64,000 bases of DNA from Kaistella palustris DSM 21579 (GTDB lineage: Bacteria > Bacteroidota > Bacteroidia > Flavobacteriales > Weeksellaceae), in NCBI RefSeq assembly GCF_000422265.1, contig NZ_AULL01000017.1, positions 62,001 to 126,000 of the forward strand, written 5' to 3'. Shown in pieces: positions 1-7,813 of the stretch (its first letter is position 1; each line of letters begins with the position of its first letter). The notes under the pieces are model-generated. The model was not told where the DNA came from, did not search any database, and was given only the letters and a program-made list of their open reading frames with translations. The position numbers and the translations under genes were made by a program.

Positions 1-582
1 GAATCAAGGCCAAGTCCACAGGATCACAATAATCCAAATTCTACCAAAGTAATTATGTATCAGGGTGTAATCAATCCGTTTCGCGGGTTGGATAAAATTA
101 TTCCCGCGATGGCCAATATTGAAGCGGAACTGTGGATCGCTGGGGACGGACCTAAGAAAAAAGAATATCTCGATCTGGTACAAGCCCTGAATCTGCAGGA
201 TAAAGTGCGCTTCCTGGGCAAACTCGTGCCGGATAAGCTTCGTGAAGTTACCCGACTGGCAGATGCAGGTTTAAGTATTGAAGAAAATCAGGGACTCAGT
301 TATTTTTATTCAATGCCCAATAAGGTGTCGGATTATATCCAGGCCCGAATTCCGGTCATCGTTTCGGATTTCCCCGAAATGCGAAAAGTGGTTGATAACT
401 TCGGAGTGGGCGAAAAGATTGGAAATTATGATGAACTGGCAGAAAAGATAAACCTCGTGCTGGCAAACGGCAAACCTTTTTACGAAGGTCCATTAAATAA
501 AGCCGCAGCAGAATTTTGCTGGGAAATGGAGGAACCGCGCATTCTGGAACTCTTTGAAAAAGTGACTGCCGGGAATTTCTAA
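1..582 (+). CDS. Glycosyltransferase, C-terminal part (cut by window start)
   Basis: The reading frame is open from base 1, so the first ATG (base 55) is internal and the gene begins upstream of the window. The 193 visible residues look like the C-terminal nucleotide-sugar binding half of a GT-B glycosyltransferase (group 1 type): a short stretch like LWIAGDGPKKKEYLDL followed by KVRFLGKL, an ADAGLSIEE stretch, then KVSDYIQARIPVIVSDFPEM near the region that binds the sugar donor. Probably adds a sugar to a surface polysaccharide or lipid; donor and acceptor cannot be read. It is followed by sufE after 38 bases, with a separate promoter box there. Confidence 0.8.
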   Translation, partial: ESRPSPQDHNNPNSTKVIMYQGVINPFRGLDKIIPAMANIEAELWIAGDGPKKKEYLDLVQALNLQDKVRFLGKLVPDKLREVTRLADAGLSIEENQGLSYFYSMPNKVSDYIQARIPVIVSDFPEMRKVVDNFGVGEKIGNYDELAEKINLVLANGKPFYEGPLNKAAAEFCWEMEEPRILELFEKVTAGNF

Positions 583-594
583 AATCGGTTTTCT

Positions 595-602
595 TATCTT
601 TG
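595..602 (+). promoter_or_regulatory. Promoter -7 box before sufE
   Basis: TATCTTTG matches the Bacteroidota sigma-ABfr -7 consensus TAnnTTTG and lies 18 bases before the sufE ATG. No convincing -33 TTTG is visible at the usual spacing. Confidence 0.55.
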
Positions 603-620
603 CAGCAAGAATTTAAAGAA

Positions 621-1040
621 ATGACCCTCAAAGAAAAACAGCAGGAAATAGTAGAAGAATTCGCCTTTCTAGAGGATTGGGAACAGAAATACGAATATAT
701 TATCGATCTTGGAAAAGAACTGAAAGGTTTGCCCGAGGATAAAAAAACGGAAACCAATCTTATAAAAGGGTGTCAGTCCAAAGTTTGGATCGATGCCGAA
801 TTCAAAGATGGGAAGCTCTATTTTAATGCCGATTCCGATGGGATTTTGCCGAAAGGAATCATCTCGCTTCTGGTCTCTATTTACAACGGTCATACTACGC
901 AGGAAATCCTGGACTCTGACTTCGAATTTATTTCACAGATCGGTCTGCAGGAATTTCTATCGCCTTCACGTGCCAACGGACTTATGGCAATGACCAAACA
1001 GATCAAATTCTACGCAGTAGCTTACCAACTGAAAAAGTGA
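621..1040 (+). CDS. sufE: SufE-family Fe-S cluster assembly protein
   Basis: A 139-residue protein of the SufE family, which accepts sulfur from the cysteine desulfurase SufS as a persulfide and passes it to the Suf scaffold in the cytoplasm. The acceptor cysteine is Cys51 in LIKGCQSKVW, the family signature; the helices before it (QEIVEEFAFLEDWEQKYEYI) and a C-terminal NGLMAM segment also fit. Length is normal (about 138-150). I chose ATG 621 over an in-frame TTG at 600 because the TTG lies inside the promoter box. The stop overlaps the next gene's GTG start (GTGA at 1037-1040), so the two are translationally coupled although no functional link is known. No other suf gene is present here. 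Confidence 0.9.
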   Translation: MTLKEKQQEIVEEFAFLEDWEQKYEYIIDLGKELKGLPEDKKTETNLIKGCQSKVWIDAEFKDGKLYFNADSDGILPKGIISLLVSIYNGHTTQEILDSDFEFISQIGLQEFLSPSRANGLMAMTKQIKFYAVAYQLKK

Positions 1041-2008
1041 CGAGGATTTTAGCATACCGTTTTTCTGCTTTAGGCGATGTCGCAATGACCGTTCCGGTTT
1101 TCCGCGAGCTTCTGGAACAGAATACCGGGCTGGAGATCGTTCTGGTCTCCCGAAGTAATTTTGCAGACCTATTTGAAGGTATTCCGAATCTTTTATTCAA
1201 AGGCGTAAACATCGACGATTACAAAGGCGTTTTAGGAATCCGGAAACTTGCAAAGGAGCTGATCAAAGAATTTGATCCCCACATAATAGCCGACCTGCAC
1301 GATGTGATACGTACAAAGATCCTGGACGGGATCTTCAGGAAAAGAGGCTACAAGGTTTCGGTAATAAACAAAGGCAAGGAAAGTAAGGAACATCTTACCG
1401 ACATCTGGAATATCGAAAAAGAACCGCTGAAACACAATACCGAACGTTACGCGAATGTGTTTCGGTCGGCCGGATTTCCCGTAACACTTTCCCACGAATA
1501 CCGAACCATTAAAACAGAGAAAGAAGGAATCGGTTTTGCGCCGTTTGCACAGCACAAAGGGAAAATGCTGCCGCTGGAAAAATCTTTTGAAGTGGCGAAG
1601 ATCCTTTCGGAAAAACACAAACTTTTCCTGTTTGGAGGTGGCGAAACTGAAGTCGGAATTTTAGAGCAGTGGTCACACCAACTCCGTAATACGGTAAATG
1701 TGGCGGGTAAGTTCACTTTAAAGGAGGAACTTCAGAAAATTGCGGAGCTTGAACTGATGATTTCAATGGATTCGGCAAATATGCATCTCGCAAGCATCGT
1801 AGGTACGCGCTGTGTATCTGTGTGGGGTTCCACTCATCCGTACGCCGGCTTTTTGGGATACGGCCAAAATCCCAACGACGTAGTGCAGGTAAAAGATCTG
1901 ACCTGCAGACCATGCTCGGTTTTTGGCGATGTTCCCTGTTACCGTGGCGATTGGGCGTGCCTGGAAGAACTTAGCGTTCAGCAGATTATCGCGAAAATTT
2001 CACTTTAA
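1037..2008 (+). CDS. Glycosyltransferase family 9 (heptosyltransferase-like)
   Basis: A 323-residue GT-B fold protein of the family that includes ADP-heptose:LPS heptosyltransferases. The N-terminus ILAYRFSALGDVAMTVPV carries the family's sugar-acceptor loop signature (SALGD), and the C-terminal half has GFAPFAQHKGKMLPLEK, LFGGG and SMDSANMHLASIVGT, the donor-binding pattern. Ends with several cysteines (TCRPCSVFGDVPC). It probably adds a heptose or similar sugar to lipopolysaccharide core or a related glycolipid at the inner face of the cytoplasmic membrane. Starts at GTG overlapping sufE by four bases. Convergent with the next gene, 13 bases apart. Confidence 0.82.
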   Translation: MTRILAYRFSALGDVAMTVPVFRELLEQNTGLEIVLVSRSNFADLFEGIPNLLFKGVNIDDYKGVLGIRKLAKELIKEFDPHIIADLHDVIRTKILDGIFRKRGYKVSVINKGKESKEHLTDIWNIEKEPLKHNTERYANVFRSAGFPVTLSHEYRTIKTEKEGIGFAPFAQHKGKMLPLEKSFEVAKILSEKHKLFLFGGGETEVGILEQWSHQLRNTVNVAGKFTLKEELQKIAELELMISMDSANMHLASIVGTRCVSVWGSTHPYAGFLGYGQNPNDVVQVKDLTCRPCSVFGDVPCYRGDWACLEELSVQQIIAKISL

Positions 2009-2021
2009 GTAATTTTGGTTT

Positions 2022-3104
2022 TTACAAAAACTTATCGCCTTTCTTTAAGGTTTTCAGATCCTGCACGTATTCTTTTATAAGCTGGTCATTATCTCTCGGG
2101 CAGATCAGCAATGCTTTCTCGGTATCAACCACGATATAGTTTTTCAGCCCATCGATGATGGCGGCTTTATTTTTATTTTTCAGGCGGATCATATTTCCTT
2201 TGGAATTATAGGTTAGTATATGCCGCGAATTCACCGCATCTTTATCCGTATTTTTGTGCGCATTTTCATATACCGAAGTCCATGTTCCCAGATCGCTCCA
2301 ACCCAGATCTGCCGGGATTACGTAGACATTTGCGGCTTTTTCCAGTATTCCGTTGTCTATTGAGATTCGGGAAACTTTCGGGTAAATGCCTTCAATACAG
2401 CTTTCTTCGCCCGCACCGTTATATTCGCAACCATCAAACTGCTGCGACATATCTTCCAGATACAGATTAAAAGCACTCAGGATGGATTTTACATTCCAGA
2501 TAAATATTCCGGCATTCCACAGGAAATCACCGCTTTCCAGGAAGGTCTGCGCAATTTCCAGATCCGGTTTTTCTGTAAAGGTTTTTACTTTAAAGTATTC
2601 TGCCTTGTTCTTATCCACAAACTGAATGTAGCCAAAACCAGTATCAGGACGTGTAGGCGTAATTCCCAAGGTGATTAAATAGTCATTTTTTTCCGCGATA
2701 TCCAGGGCGAGTTCTACTTTGCGGTGAAAGATGTTTTCCTTTAGGATGAGATGATCTGCGGGCAGAACTATAATTGTGGCGTCAGGATTTATGTCGGCAA
2801 TTTTTTTTGCCATATACAGATTGCAGACCGCGGTGTTTTTCATCATCGGTTCGCCCACGATATTTTCCGGATTCAGCTCCGGAAGTTGCTGCTCCGTAAG
2901 CGCCACATATTCTTTATTGGTAATTACATAAATATTTCCTGCGGGAATGATCTGCGAGATCCGGTCATAGGTTTGCTGAATCATCGTTCTGCCGGTTCCT
3001 AAAATATCCTGAAACTGTTTCGGGTATTTTTGCGTGCTCAGCGGCCAGAATCTGCTCCCGACACCACCTGCCATTATGACACAGTAATTATTTGATTTAG
3101 ACAT
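2022..3104 (-). CDS. Mannose-1-phosphate guanylyltransferase
   Basis: A 360-residue enzyme making GDP-mannose from mannose-1-phosphate and GTP, for surface polysaccharide and glycan synthesis. Visible motifs are the nucleotidyltransferase loop GGVGSRFWPLS near residue 12, the FTEKP signature and WNAGIFIW. Length fits the single-domain form; there is no fused isomerase (cupin) domain as in the longer bifunctional proteins. I start at ATG 3104 (MSKSNNYCVIMAGG); an upstream in-frame extension has no family similarity and runs into the neighbour. The SprT-like gene ends 2 bases upstream, so the pair is one transcript. Confidence 0.9.
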   Translation of the reverse strand: MSKSNNYCVIMAGGVGSRFWPLSTQKYPKQFQDILGTGRTMIQQTYDRISQIIPAGNIYVITNKEYVALTEQQLPELNPENIVGEPMMKNTAVCNLYMAKKIADINPDATIIVLPADHLILKENIFHRKVELALDIAEKNDYLITLGITPTRPDTGFGYIQFVDKNKAEYFKVKTFTEKPDLEIAQTFLESGDFLWNAGIFIWNVKSILSAFNLYLEDMSQQFDGCEYNGAGEESCIEGIYPKVSRISIDNGILEKAANVYVIPADLGWSDLGTWTSVYENAHKNTDKDAVNSRHILTYNSKGNMIRLKNKNKAAIIDGLKNYIVVDTEKALLICPRDNDQLIKEYVQDLKTLKKGDKFL

Positions 3105-3106
3105 GT

Positions 3107-3697
3107 TTAGTTTATTTTTTCTACCCGGGCCAGTGGTTTGAAAATGTATTTTTTTCCGGTCCCGAGGTTCGTACAAAGATAGTTTTTTTTACGCTTTTCA
3201 TCTATGACATATGTCTGTTTACGGTAGATAAAGCGGTCCTGCAAAGTCAAATCTTCAATATAACTACTCTCATCTTCGTAATTTTCGATGTGGAAATAGC
3301 GCACTAATTCCGGACTCGACATAAAATTGGCTTTTGGTGCTTTTGAAAACCTCAGGATAATCGGTTTGAGTTCATCTTCATAAGCCGGCAGGCTTTCCAG
3401 CAGCATATCGCGGAAAGTCACTTTCCATTCTGCTCCGTGTGGTGAAATTCTGTGCCCGAAATTTTCAAAAGCGAGTAAATGCGCCAGCTCATGTGTCAGC
3501 ACAAAGAAAAAAAGATAAGGTTGCAGCGTTGAATTGATGGTGATCTGATGCGATCTGTCCGGCATTTTGCGGTAGTCACCCAGTTTTGAATTGCGGCCTC
3601 TTGTGATTTTAATGTGGATGGAATGAACACCAAACCACTTCTTCAGATAAAGCAAAGTGTTTTCCGGCAAATATTTTTGAAGCAGCTGAATCGACAT
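3107..3697 (-). CDS. SprT-like zinc metalloprotease-domain protein
   Basis: A 196-residue protein with an HELAH zinc-binding motif (residues about 69-73), followed by HRISPHGAEWKVTF, the layout of SprT/SprT-like proteins. Family members include eukaryotic Spartan, which cleaves DNA-protein crosslinks; the bacterial role is not established. The C-terminal part (ENYEDESSYIEDL... FIYRKQTYV) may hold a small beta domain and lacks the four-cysteine zinc ribbon seen in many SprT proteins. Start chosen at ATG 3697; the frame continues upstream only to a TTG. Cotranscribed with the GDP-mannose gene, 2 bases away. Confidence 0.8.
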   Translation of the reverse strand: MSIQLLQKYLPENTLLYLKKWFGVHSIHIKITRGRNSKLGDYRKMPDRSHQITINSTLQPYLFFFVLTHELAHLLAFENFGHRISPHGAEWKVTFRDMLLESLPAYEDELKPIILRFSKAPKANFMSSPELVRYFHIENYEDESSYIEDLTLQDRFIYRKQTYVIDEKRKKNYLCTNLGTGKKYIFKPLARVEKIN

Positions 3698-3753
3698 TAG
3701 GAAATGATAACCATTAAATATATACAATTACCGATAGTGTGAATGTATGAAAT

Positions 3754-5094
3754 TTATAGAGTTAAGGGAATTCCGGCGTAGAAATTAAGCAGCTTTAAAC
3801 TAAACAGATAGTTGTATTTCGCCTGAGCTACAGAACCCTGGGCGTTTGCGTAGTTATTCCGTGCGCTGTTCAGATCATAAACTGTGGACCTGCCGGCAGC
3901 AAAACTTTTCTCGGCAAAATCCAGGGCGAGTTCGGCACTCCTGGCACTTTCCGCCGCTGCCACATAGTTTTCGTAATTGGCTTCAGCATCAAACTGTGCC
4001 TGCTGCACATTTTGCAGAACCTGCTGCTTCTGCTGGGCCAGAGCGTTTTTGGCAATATCTTCATTGATCTTCGCCTGCTCAACCTGGATCCTGGTAATTC
4101 CTTTGTTAAAGATGGGAATGTTGGCTGCGACACCAACCTGCTGCCCGAAATTATCTTTGTACTGCTTGAAAAAACCGCTTTGTCTGATTTTATTTCCATT
4201 GATGTCTGTGCCGGCATTAAACAAAGAAAAGTACGAACTTCCGACTCCGGCATTTGCTGAAACGGTAGGCCAGAAAGCGGTTTCCGTAATTTCGGTTTGT
4301 GCTTCGGCAGATTTTATCCTTGCTTCGGCGGCTTTTATCTGTGGCTGATTTTCATAAGCTTTGTCGATGATGTTCTCGGCCGAAAAAAGCGGTGCATTCA
4401 CCATATTATCAAGCGGAACTTCCTGCACATCAAAATTCTTGTAATCCGGGAGTTGCAAAAGCATGGCCAAGGCAAACCGGCTGCGGTCTGTATTGATTTC
4501 TGCAGTTTTAACATTTTGTTTTTCGCGGGCGAGCGTTGCTTCGGCTTCGGCTAAAACGGTGCGCGCAGTGGTGCCGACTTCTGTGGTGATTTTCGCCCGC
4601 TGATAAAGCTTATCTGCATTCTGCAGGGTGCTTTCGGCAATTTTCCCGATTTCTTTGTTAAGAAGGATCGATAAATATTGCTGTGCGATCTGTAGCGAAA
4701 TATCGTTTTTTATCCTTTCCAGATCCTGCTGCGTAGCTTCTACGTCGAATTCAGTTTTTCTGATGTTTTTTTCCAGCCGTCCGTGGTTGAATAGCAAAAT
4801 GTCGGCGCCCACGCTTGCGCTGTTGCTGAAATTATCATTCCGGTTGGTGTTTCCGAAAACATCGCGCCCCTGGCCGAAAGATGCTGTGTTGTTTATACTT
4901 CCCGAAACCGAAGGCAGGAATTCCCGTTTTGCAATTTGAAGCGTATTGTTCTGAAGCTTAGTATTATACGTGTTTTGAATAACCTGTAGATTATTTTCCA
5001 GGGCATAGCTAACACATTCCTGCAATGTCCATTTTTTTTGGGAAAAGGCAAGGGCAGAAAGCAGTGTAAGGCCTAAAACAGTAAACTTCTTCAT
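3754..5094 (-). CDS. TolC-family outer membrane efflux protein
   Basis: A 446-residue outer membrane channel protein of the TolC family. Residues 1-19 form a signal peptide (MKKFTVLGLTLLSALAFSQ). The mature part begins WTLQECVSYALENNLQV, the usual start of the first helical repeat, and has two long Ala/Gln/Glu-rich coiled-coil repeats (AEAEATLAREKQNVKTAEIN; QAKINEDIAKNALAQQKQQ). TolC trimers form the exit duct for RND efflux pumps or type I secretion. No membrane-fusion or pump gene is adjacent, so the partner must be elsewhere. ATG 5094 is chosen because it gives the signal peptide; the frame extends 21 codons further without one. Confidence 0.92.
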   Translation of the reverse strand: MKKFTVLGLTLLSALAFSQKKWTLQECVSYALENNLQVIQNTYNTKLQNNTLQIAKREFLPSVSGSINNTASFGQGRDVFGNTNRNDNFSNSASVGADILLFNHGRLEKNIRKTEFDVEATQQDLERIKNDISLQIAQQYLSILLNKEIGKIAESTLQNADKLYQRAKITTEVGTTARTVLAEAEATLAREKQNVKTAEINTDRSRFALAMLLQLPDYKNFDVQEVPLDNMVNAPLFSAENIIDKAYENQPQIKAAEARIKSAEAQTEITETAFWPTVSANAGVGSSYFSLFNAGTDINGNKIRQSGFFKQYKDNFGQQVGVAANIPIFNKGITRIQVEQAKINEDIAKNALAQQKQQVLQNVQQAQFDAEANYENYVAAAESARSAELALDFAEKSFAAGRSTVYDLNSARNNYANAQGSVAQAKYNYLFSLKLLNFYAGIPLTL

Positions 5095-5162
5095 TTTTCG
5101 GTTTAGGGAATAAGACGAAAATTCCGGCGATTTGTTACAGATTGTGGGAATTGGCACTTCAA

Positions 5163-6953
5163 TCAGGAATCAATAATGCCAAATTTCCTCATCAGGTAGA
5201 TAGCGTTCATACTTTTGGTAACACCGTGCTGAAGTTTGTAATCGGTCTGAAGTTCACCGTTTATATTTTCGAGTTCGAAACAGTAGTTTTTGATTTTTGA
5301 CTGAAATTTTTTTTCAATTTTTGTGAGTTCCAAATCGTGGGTGGCGATCAGGCAGGAAAAAAGCGTTTGGCTTTTCAGTAATTTTTCCAGAAATAGTTCA
5401 GATCCTGTGAGTTTGTCTTTGGAATTGGTCCCTTTTAATATTTCGTCTAAAATGATGAACTGCGGTTTCCCATTATCCAGGTTTTCTATTAAATTCCGTA
5501 GGCGGACGATCTCGGCATTGAAATAAGATGTTCCGTCGGATAAGGAATCGCTGGTACGCATCGAGGTAAATAAATGCATCGGTATAAATACAAATTTCCC
5601 TGCAGCCACGGGACAGCCGCACATGGCGAGGACCAGATTTATGCCGACCGTTCGCAGAAACGTGGATTTGCCCGTCATATTAGCGCCGGTGATGATTGAA
5701 ATCTCTGTGCTTTGTGAGATCTCAAAATCATTTGAAACTACTTCGGTTTCAAATAAAAGTGGATGAATCAGGTTTTCTGCTTGCAGCTTTTCGCCTGATT
5801 CAGAAATTACCGGGAACTGGTATTCCGGATTTTTATACCGGAAGATGCCCAGTGAAACCAAAGCTTCAAATTCCGCAAAAGCTTCAAACCAGTGGGGCAG
5901 ATCCTGCTCAATGTTTTTGATCTGATTTTCTATTTTAATGGCAAAGTTCAGTTTCCAGAGGAAGAAATTATTTAAAATGAGGCCAATATTGCTGTGGCCG
6001 CTCTCATAATTCCGCAGCAGGCGCGCCAGTTTTTCGATTTCTTTTCGTGAAGATCTGCTCGTGCCTGCAACCAGTTTTTTCTGCAGAATAAGATTCAGCT
6101 CTTCCCGGAATTCCTCTTTCTCAATATGGGAAAACACCGTCAGAAACTGCTCGTACTGCCCGGAATCAAAAGCTAAAGTTTGGGATATCGACTCAATATT
6201 TTTGGCGTAAACCATTAATAATAACCTGGAGAAAGCAAAAATTCCGGCGAAAATTAAAGTAAGGTATAAGGCGGGAACAGAAAAAAACGCCAGGGAAATT
6301 AAAACTGCAACCGTTAAAAGCGGGATCACGACTACCGCAGTTTTCGCTACAAATGCATTTTCAAAAACCGCGTCCTTCGGCGTCGGATGTTTGATTTTTC
6401 CGCTGATATTCATTGACTTAGCTATGGTCAGGAAATTCAGTAGCCAGTCAGTTTTATGCGAGAGTTCAGTGATGGATGTTTGCCTGCTGAGAATCTGGGC
6501 TTTGTCAACACTCGGATGCAGCAGAAAATATTTCAGTTTATTTCTGCCTAAAACTGTTTGACTATAATTAATGTAGCTGAAAAGGGAGTTTTTACCCAGA
6601 ATATCCAGGTCTTTTGCAAAAGGATGCTGATCGGTTTCCTCCTCAAAATCTAAACCTGTTTCGAATTCTGTTTTATTGATGATTTCCTGGCCGATATGAA
6701 GATAATTTTTATAAAACTCCAGATCTTGCTTTACATGTAAAAGGAAGTAGCCCAGAACGAGAAATAATGCGACGCCCACCATCCCAAAATACAGGTGAAT
6801 TCTCAAGCCGCTTTCAAAAATGAAAAATTGCAGCAAGAAATAAACAAGTGCAAGAAACAAAGCCACACGGAGCCATCCCAAAACCGACAGTTTTTTCTGT
6901 AACTTCTGTATAATTTTCTTTTTTTCTGAAAGCAGTAAATGTATTTCTTCCAT
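5163..6953 (-). CDS. Membrane-anchored MutS-family ATPase
   Basis: A 596-residue protein whose C-terminal third is a MutS ATPase: Walker A GANMTGKST at residues 423-431, an STFLR stretch, SMRTSDSLSDGTSYFNAE, Walker B FIILDEILKGTNS around 499-511 and ATHDLELT. The N-terminal half is unusual. There is no mismatch-binding domain; instead there are four hydrophobic segments at about 24-45, 55-74, 203-222 and 226-248, so it is predicted to sit in the membrane with a cytoplasmic ATPase. Bacteroidota genomes often label such proteins 'MutS', but a role in mismatch repair is doubtful. Five bases separate it from the upstream small gene. Confidence 0.82.
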   Translation of the reverse strand: MEEIHLLLSEKKKIIQKLQKKLSVLGWLRVALFLALVYFLLQFFIFESGLRIHLYFGMVGVALFLVLGYFLLHVKQDLEFYKNYLHIGQEIINKTEFETGLDFEEETDQHPFAKDLDILGKNSLFSYINYSQTVLGRNKLKYFLLHPSVDKAQILSRQTSITELSHKTDWLLNFLTIAKSMNISGKIKHPTPKDAVFENAFVAKTAVVVIPLLTVAVLISLAFFSVPALYLTLIFAGIFAFSRLLLMVYAKNIESISQTLAFDSGQYEQFLTVFSHIEKEEFREELNLILQKKLVAGTSRSSRKEIEKLARLLRNYESGHSNIGLILNNFFLWKLNFAIKIENQIKNIEQDLPHWFEAFAEFEALVSLGIFRYKNPEYQFPVISESGEKLQAENLIHPLLFETEVVSNDFEISQSTEISIITGANMTGKSTFLRTVGINLVLAMCGCPVAAGKFVFIPMHLFTSMRTSDSLSDGTSYFNAEIVRLRNLIENLDNGKPQFIILDEILKGTNSKDKLTGSELFLEKLLKSQTLFSCLIATHDLELTKIEKKFQSKIKNYCFELENINGELQTDYKLQHGVTKSMNAIYLMRKFGIIDS

Positions 6954-6958
6954 TCGGT

Positions 6959-7345
6959 CTACGCCTTTTTCAGTTCACCGATGCGACTGACTATCGGCAT
7001 GGAGAAAACTCCGCTCGTCCGCAGATAATGTTCATAAAAAGTTACCGCTTTGTCAGCAAAATCGGGAGTCGGGTTTTCTTTGTTCTTAAAGTAAAACAGG
7101 TTTCCCAACAATTCGAAATAGGGAATATGGTGACTTTTGTCCTTTGCGCTGATCATCCCGATGATCTCATCTGTCGGTGTCGAGGCCAGACTTTCGAAGT
7201 CCATTTTTAAGGTATCATTCATATTGGTATCAAAAATCCGCTGTAACTCTGCCGGATCGCCGCTGTTGCCTCCAATGATCATCTTTGAAAGGAATTCCGA
7301 AAACTGCTTTACAATTCTGATGATGTAATCTTTGTCGTGTATCAT
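6959..7345 (-). CDS. Conserved hypothetical protein
   Basis: A 128-residue soluble, helix-rich protein I do not recognise with certainty. The start MIHDKDYIIRIVKQFSEFLSKM resembles the beginning of DUF6483-type proteins, but this is tentative. No signal peptide, membrane segment or metal-binding motif is visible. ATG 7345 is used; the frame upstream enters a repeat element. It lies five bases before the membrane MutS-family gene and is probably cotranscribed with it. A repeat arm (7359-7387) sits 13 bases before its start, so an element has landed in its promoter region. Confidence 0.6.
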   Translation of the reverse strand: MIHDKDYIIRIVKQFSEFLSKMIIGGNSGDPAELQRIFDTNMNDTLKMDFESLASTPTDEIIGMISAKDKSHHIPYFELLGNLFYFKNKENPTPDFADKAVTFYEHYLRTSGVFSMPIVSRIGELKKA

Positions 7346-7358
7346 GTTATTTATTTTG

Positions 7359-7387
7359 GTGCAAGGTTCAAGTTGCAAGGTTCAAGG
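7359..7387. repeat. Left inverted-repeat arm bounding the four-helix-bundle gene
   Basis: Two near-identical 14-base units (GCAAGGTTCAAGTT, then GCAAGGTTCAAGG). Read on the plus strand, these 29 bases match the reverse complement of 7781-7809 at 23 of 29 positions by my count. The gene's stop codon begins directly after the arm. Confidence 0.75.
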
Positions 7388-7750
7388 TTATGAGCGCCAA
7401 TTATTTTTGACGTATTCTGTATAATTATGGAGTTTCCCTCCTAAGAGTTTATATTTTTCAAGTATCTCATTAAATTCTGTAATATCAGGATATAGACGAG
7501 TAATCTCTAATAAATGATTGGTTGTTTCATCACAACTGCTATGCGAAAAAACAAGAAATCTGAGGTAATCGGCTTTATACGATCGCCTGCCATAACCTTC
7601 GACAATATTAGAATTGACGGAATCAGATGAACGTCTTAACTGACTTCCAAGTTCATATAACTCATATTTTGGCAGTCTAAAAGAGAGTCGATGGGTTTCG
7701 ATAAACAACTCAAAAGAGAGGTTGTAAATGTCAAGTTTATTGTAACTCAT
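7388..7750 (-). CDS. Four-helix-bundle protein (23S rRNA intervening-sequence / S23 type)
   Basis: A 120-residue helical protein with the pattern of the 23S-IVS family (TIGR02436 type): MSYNKLDIYNLSFELFIETHRL, then LRRSSDSVNSNIVEGYGRRSY, the best conserved block, then FLVFSHSSCDETTNHLLEITRL. Such proteins form pentameric four-helix bundles. They were first seen in 23S rRNA intervening sequences but are common as solitary genes of unknown function; the Avd protein of diversity-generating retroelements is related. No rRNA or reverse transcriptase is here. The gene and both flanking inverted repeats form a compact unit of about 450 bases between two unrelated genes. Confidence 0.85.
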   Translation of the reverse strand: MSYNKLDIYNLSFELFIETHRLSFRLPKYELYELGSQLRRSSDSVNSNIVEGYGRRSYKADYLRFLVFSHSSCDETTNHLLEITRLYPDITEFNEILEKYKLLGGKLHNYTEYVKNNWRS

Positions 7751-7780
7751 ATATAAAGTTTTAAATATAATAACACCGTT

Positions 7781-7809
7781 CCCTGTACCTTGCATCCTGA
7801 ATCTTGCAA
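7781..7809. repeat. Right inverted-repeat arm bounding the four-helix-bundle gene
   Basis: Reverse complement of this segment reads TTGCAAGATTCAGGA followed by TGCAAGGTACAGGG, an inverted and slightly diverged copy of the arm at 7359-7387. It ends 4 bases before the stop codon of the neighbouring membrane protein gene. No clear target-site duplication is visible outside the arms. Confidence 0.7.
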
Positions 7810-7813
7810 CCGT

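Noticed and set aside
7388-7750. Diversity-generating retroelement accessory gene (Avd)
   Set aside because: The protein is related in fold, but no reverse transcriptase, template repeat or variable repeat lies near.
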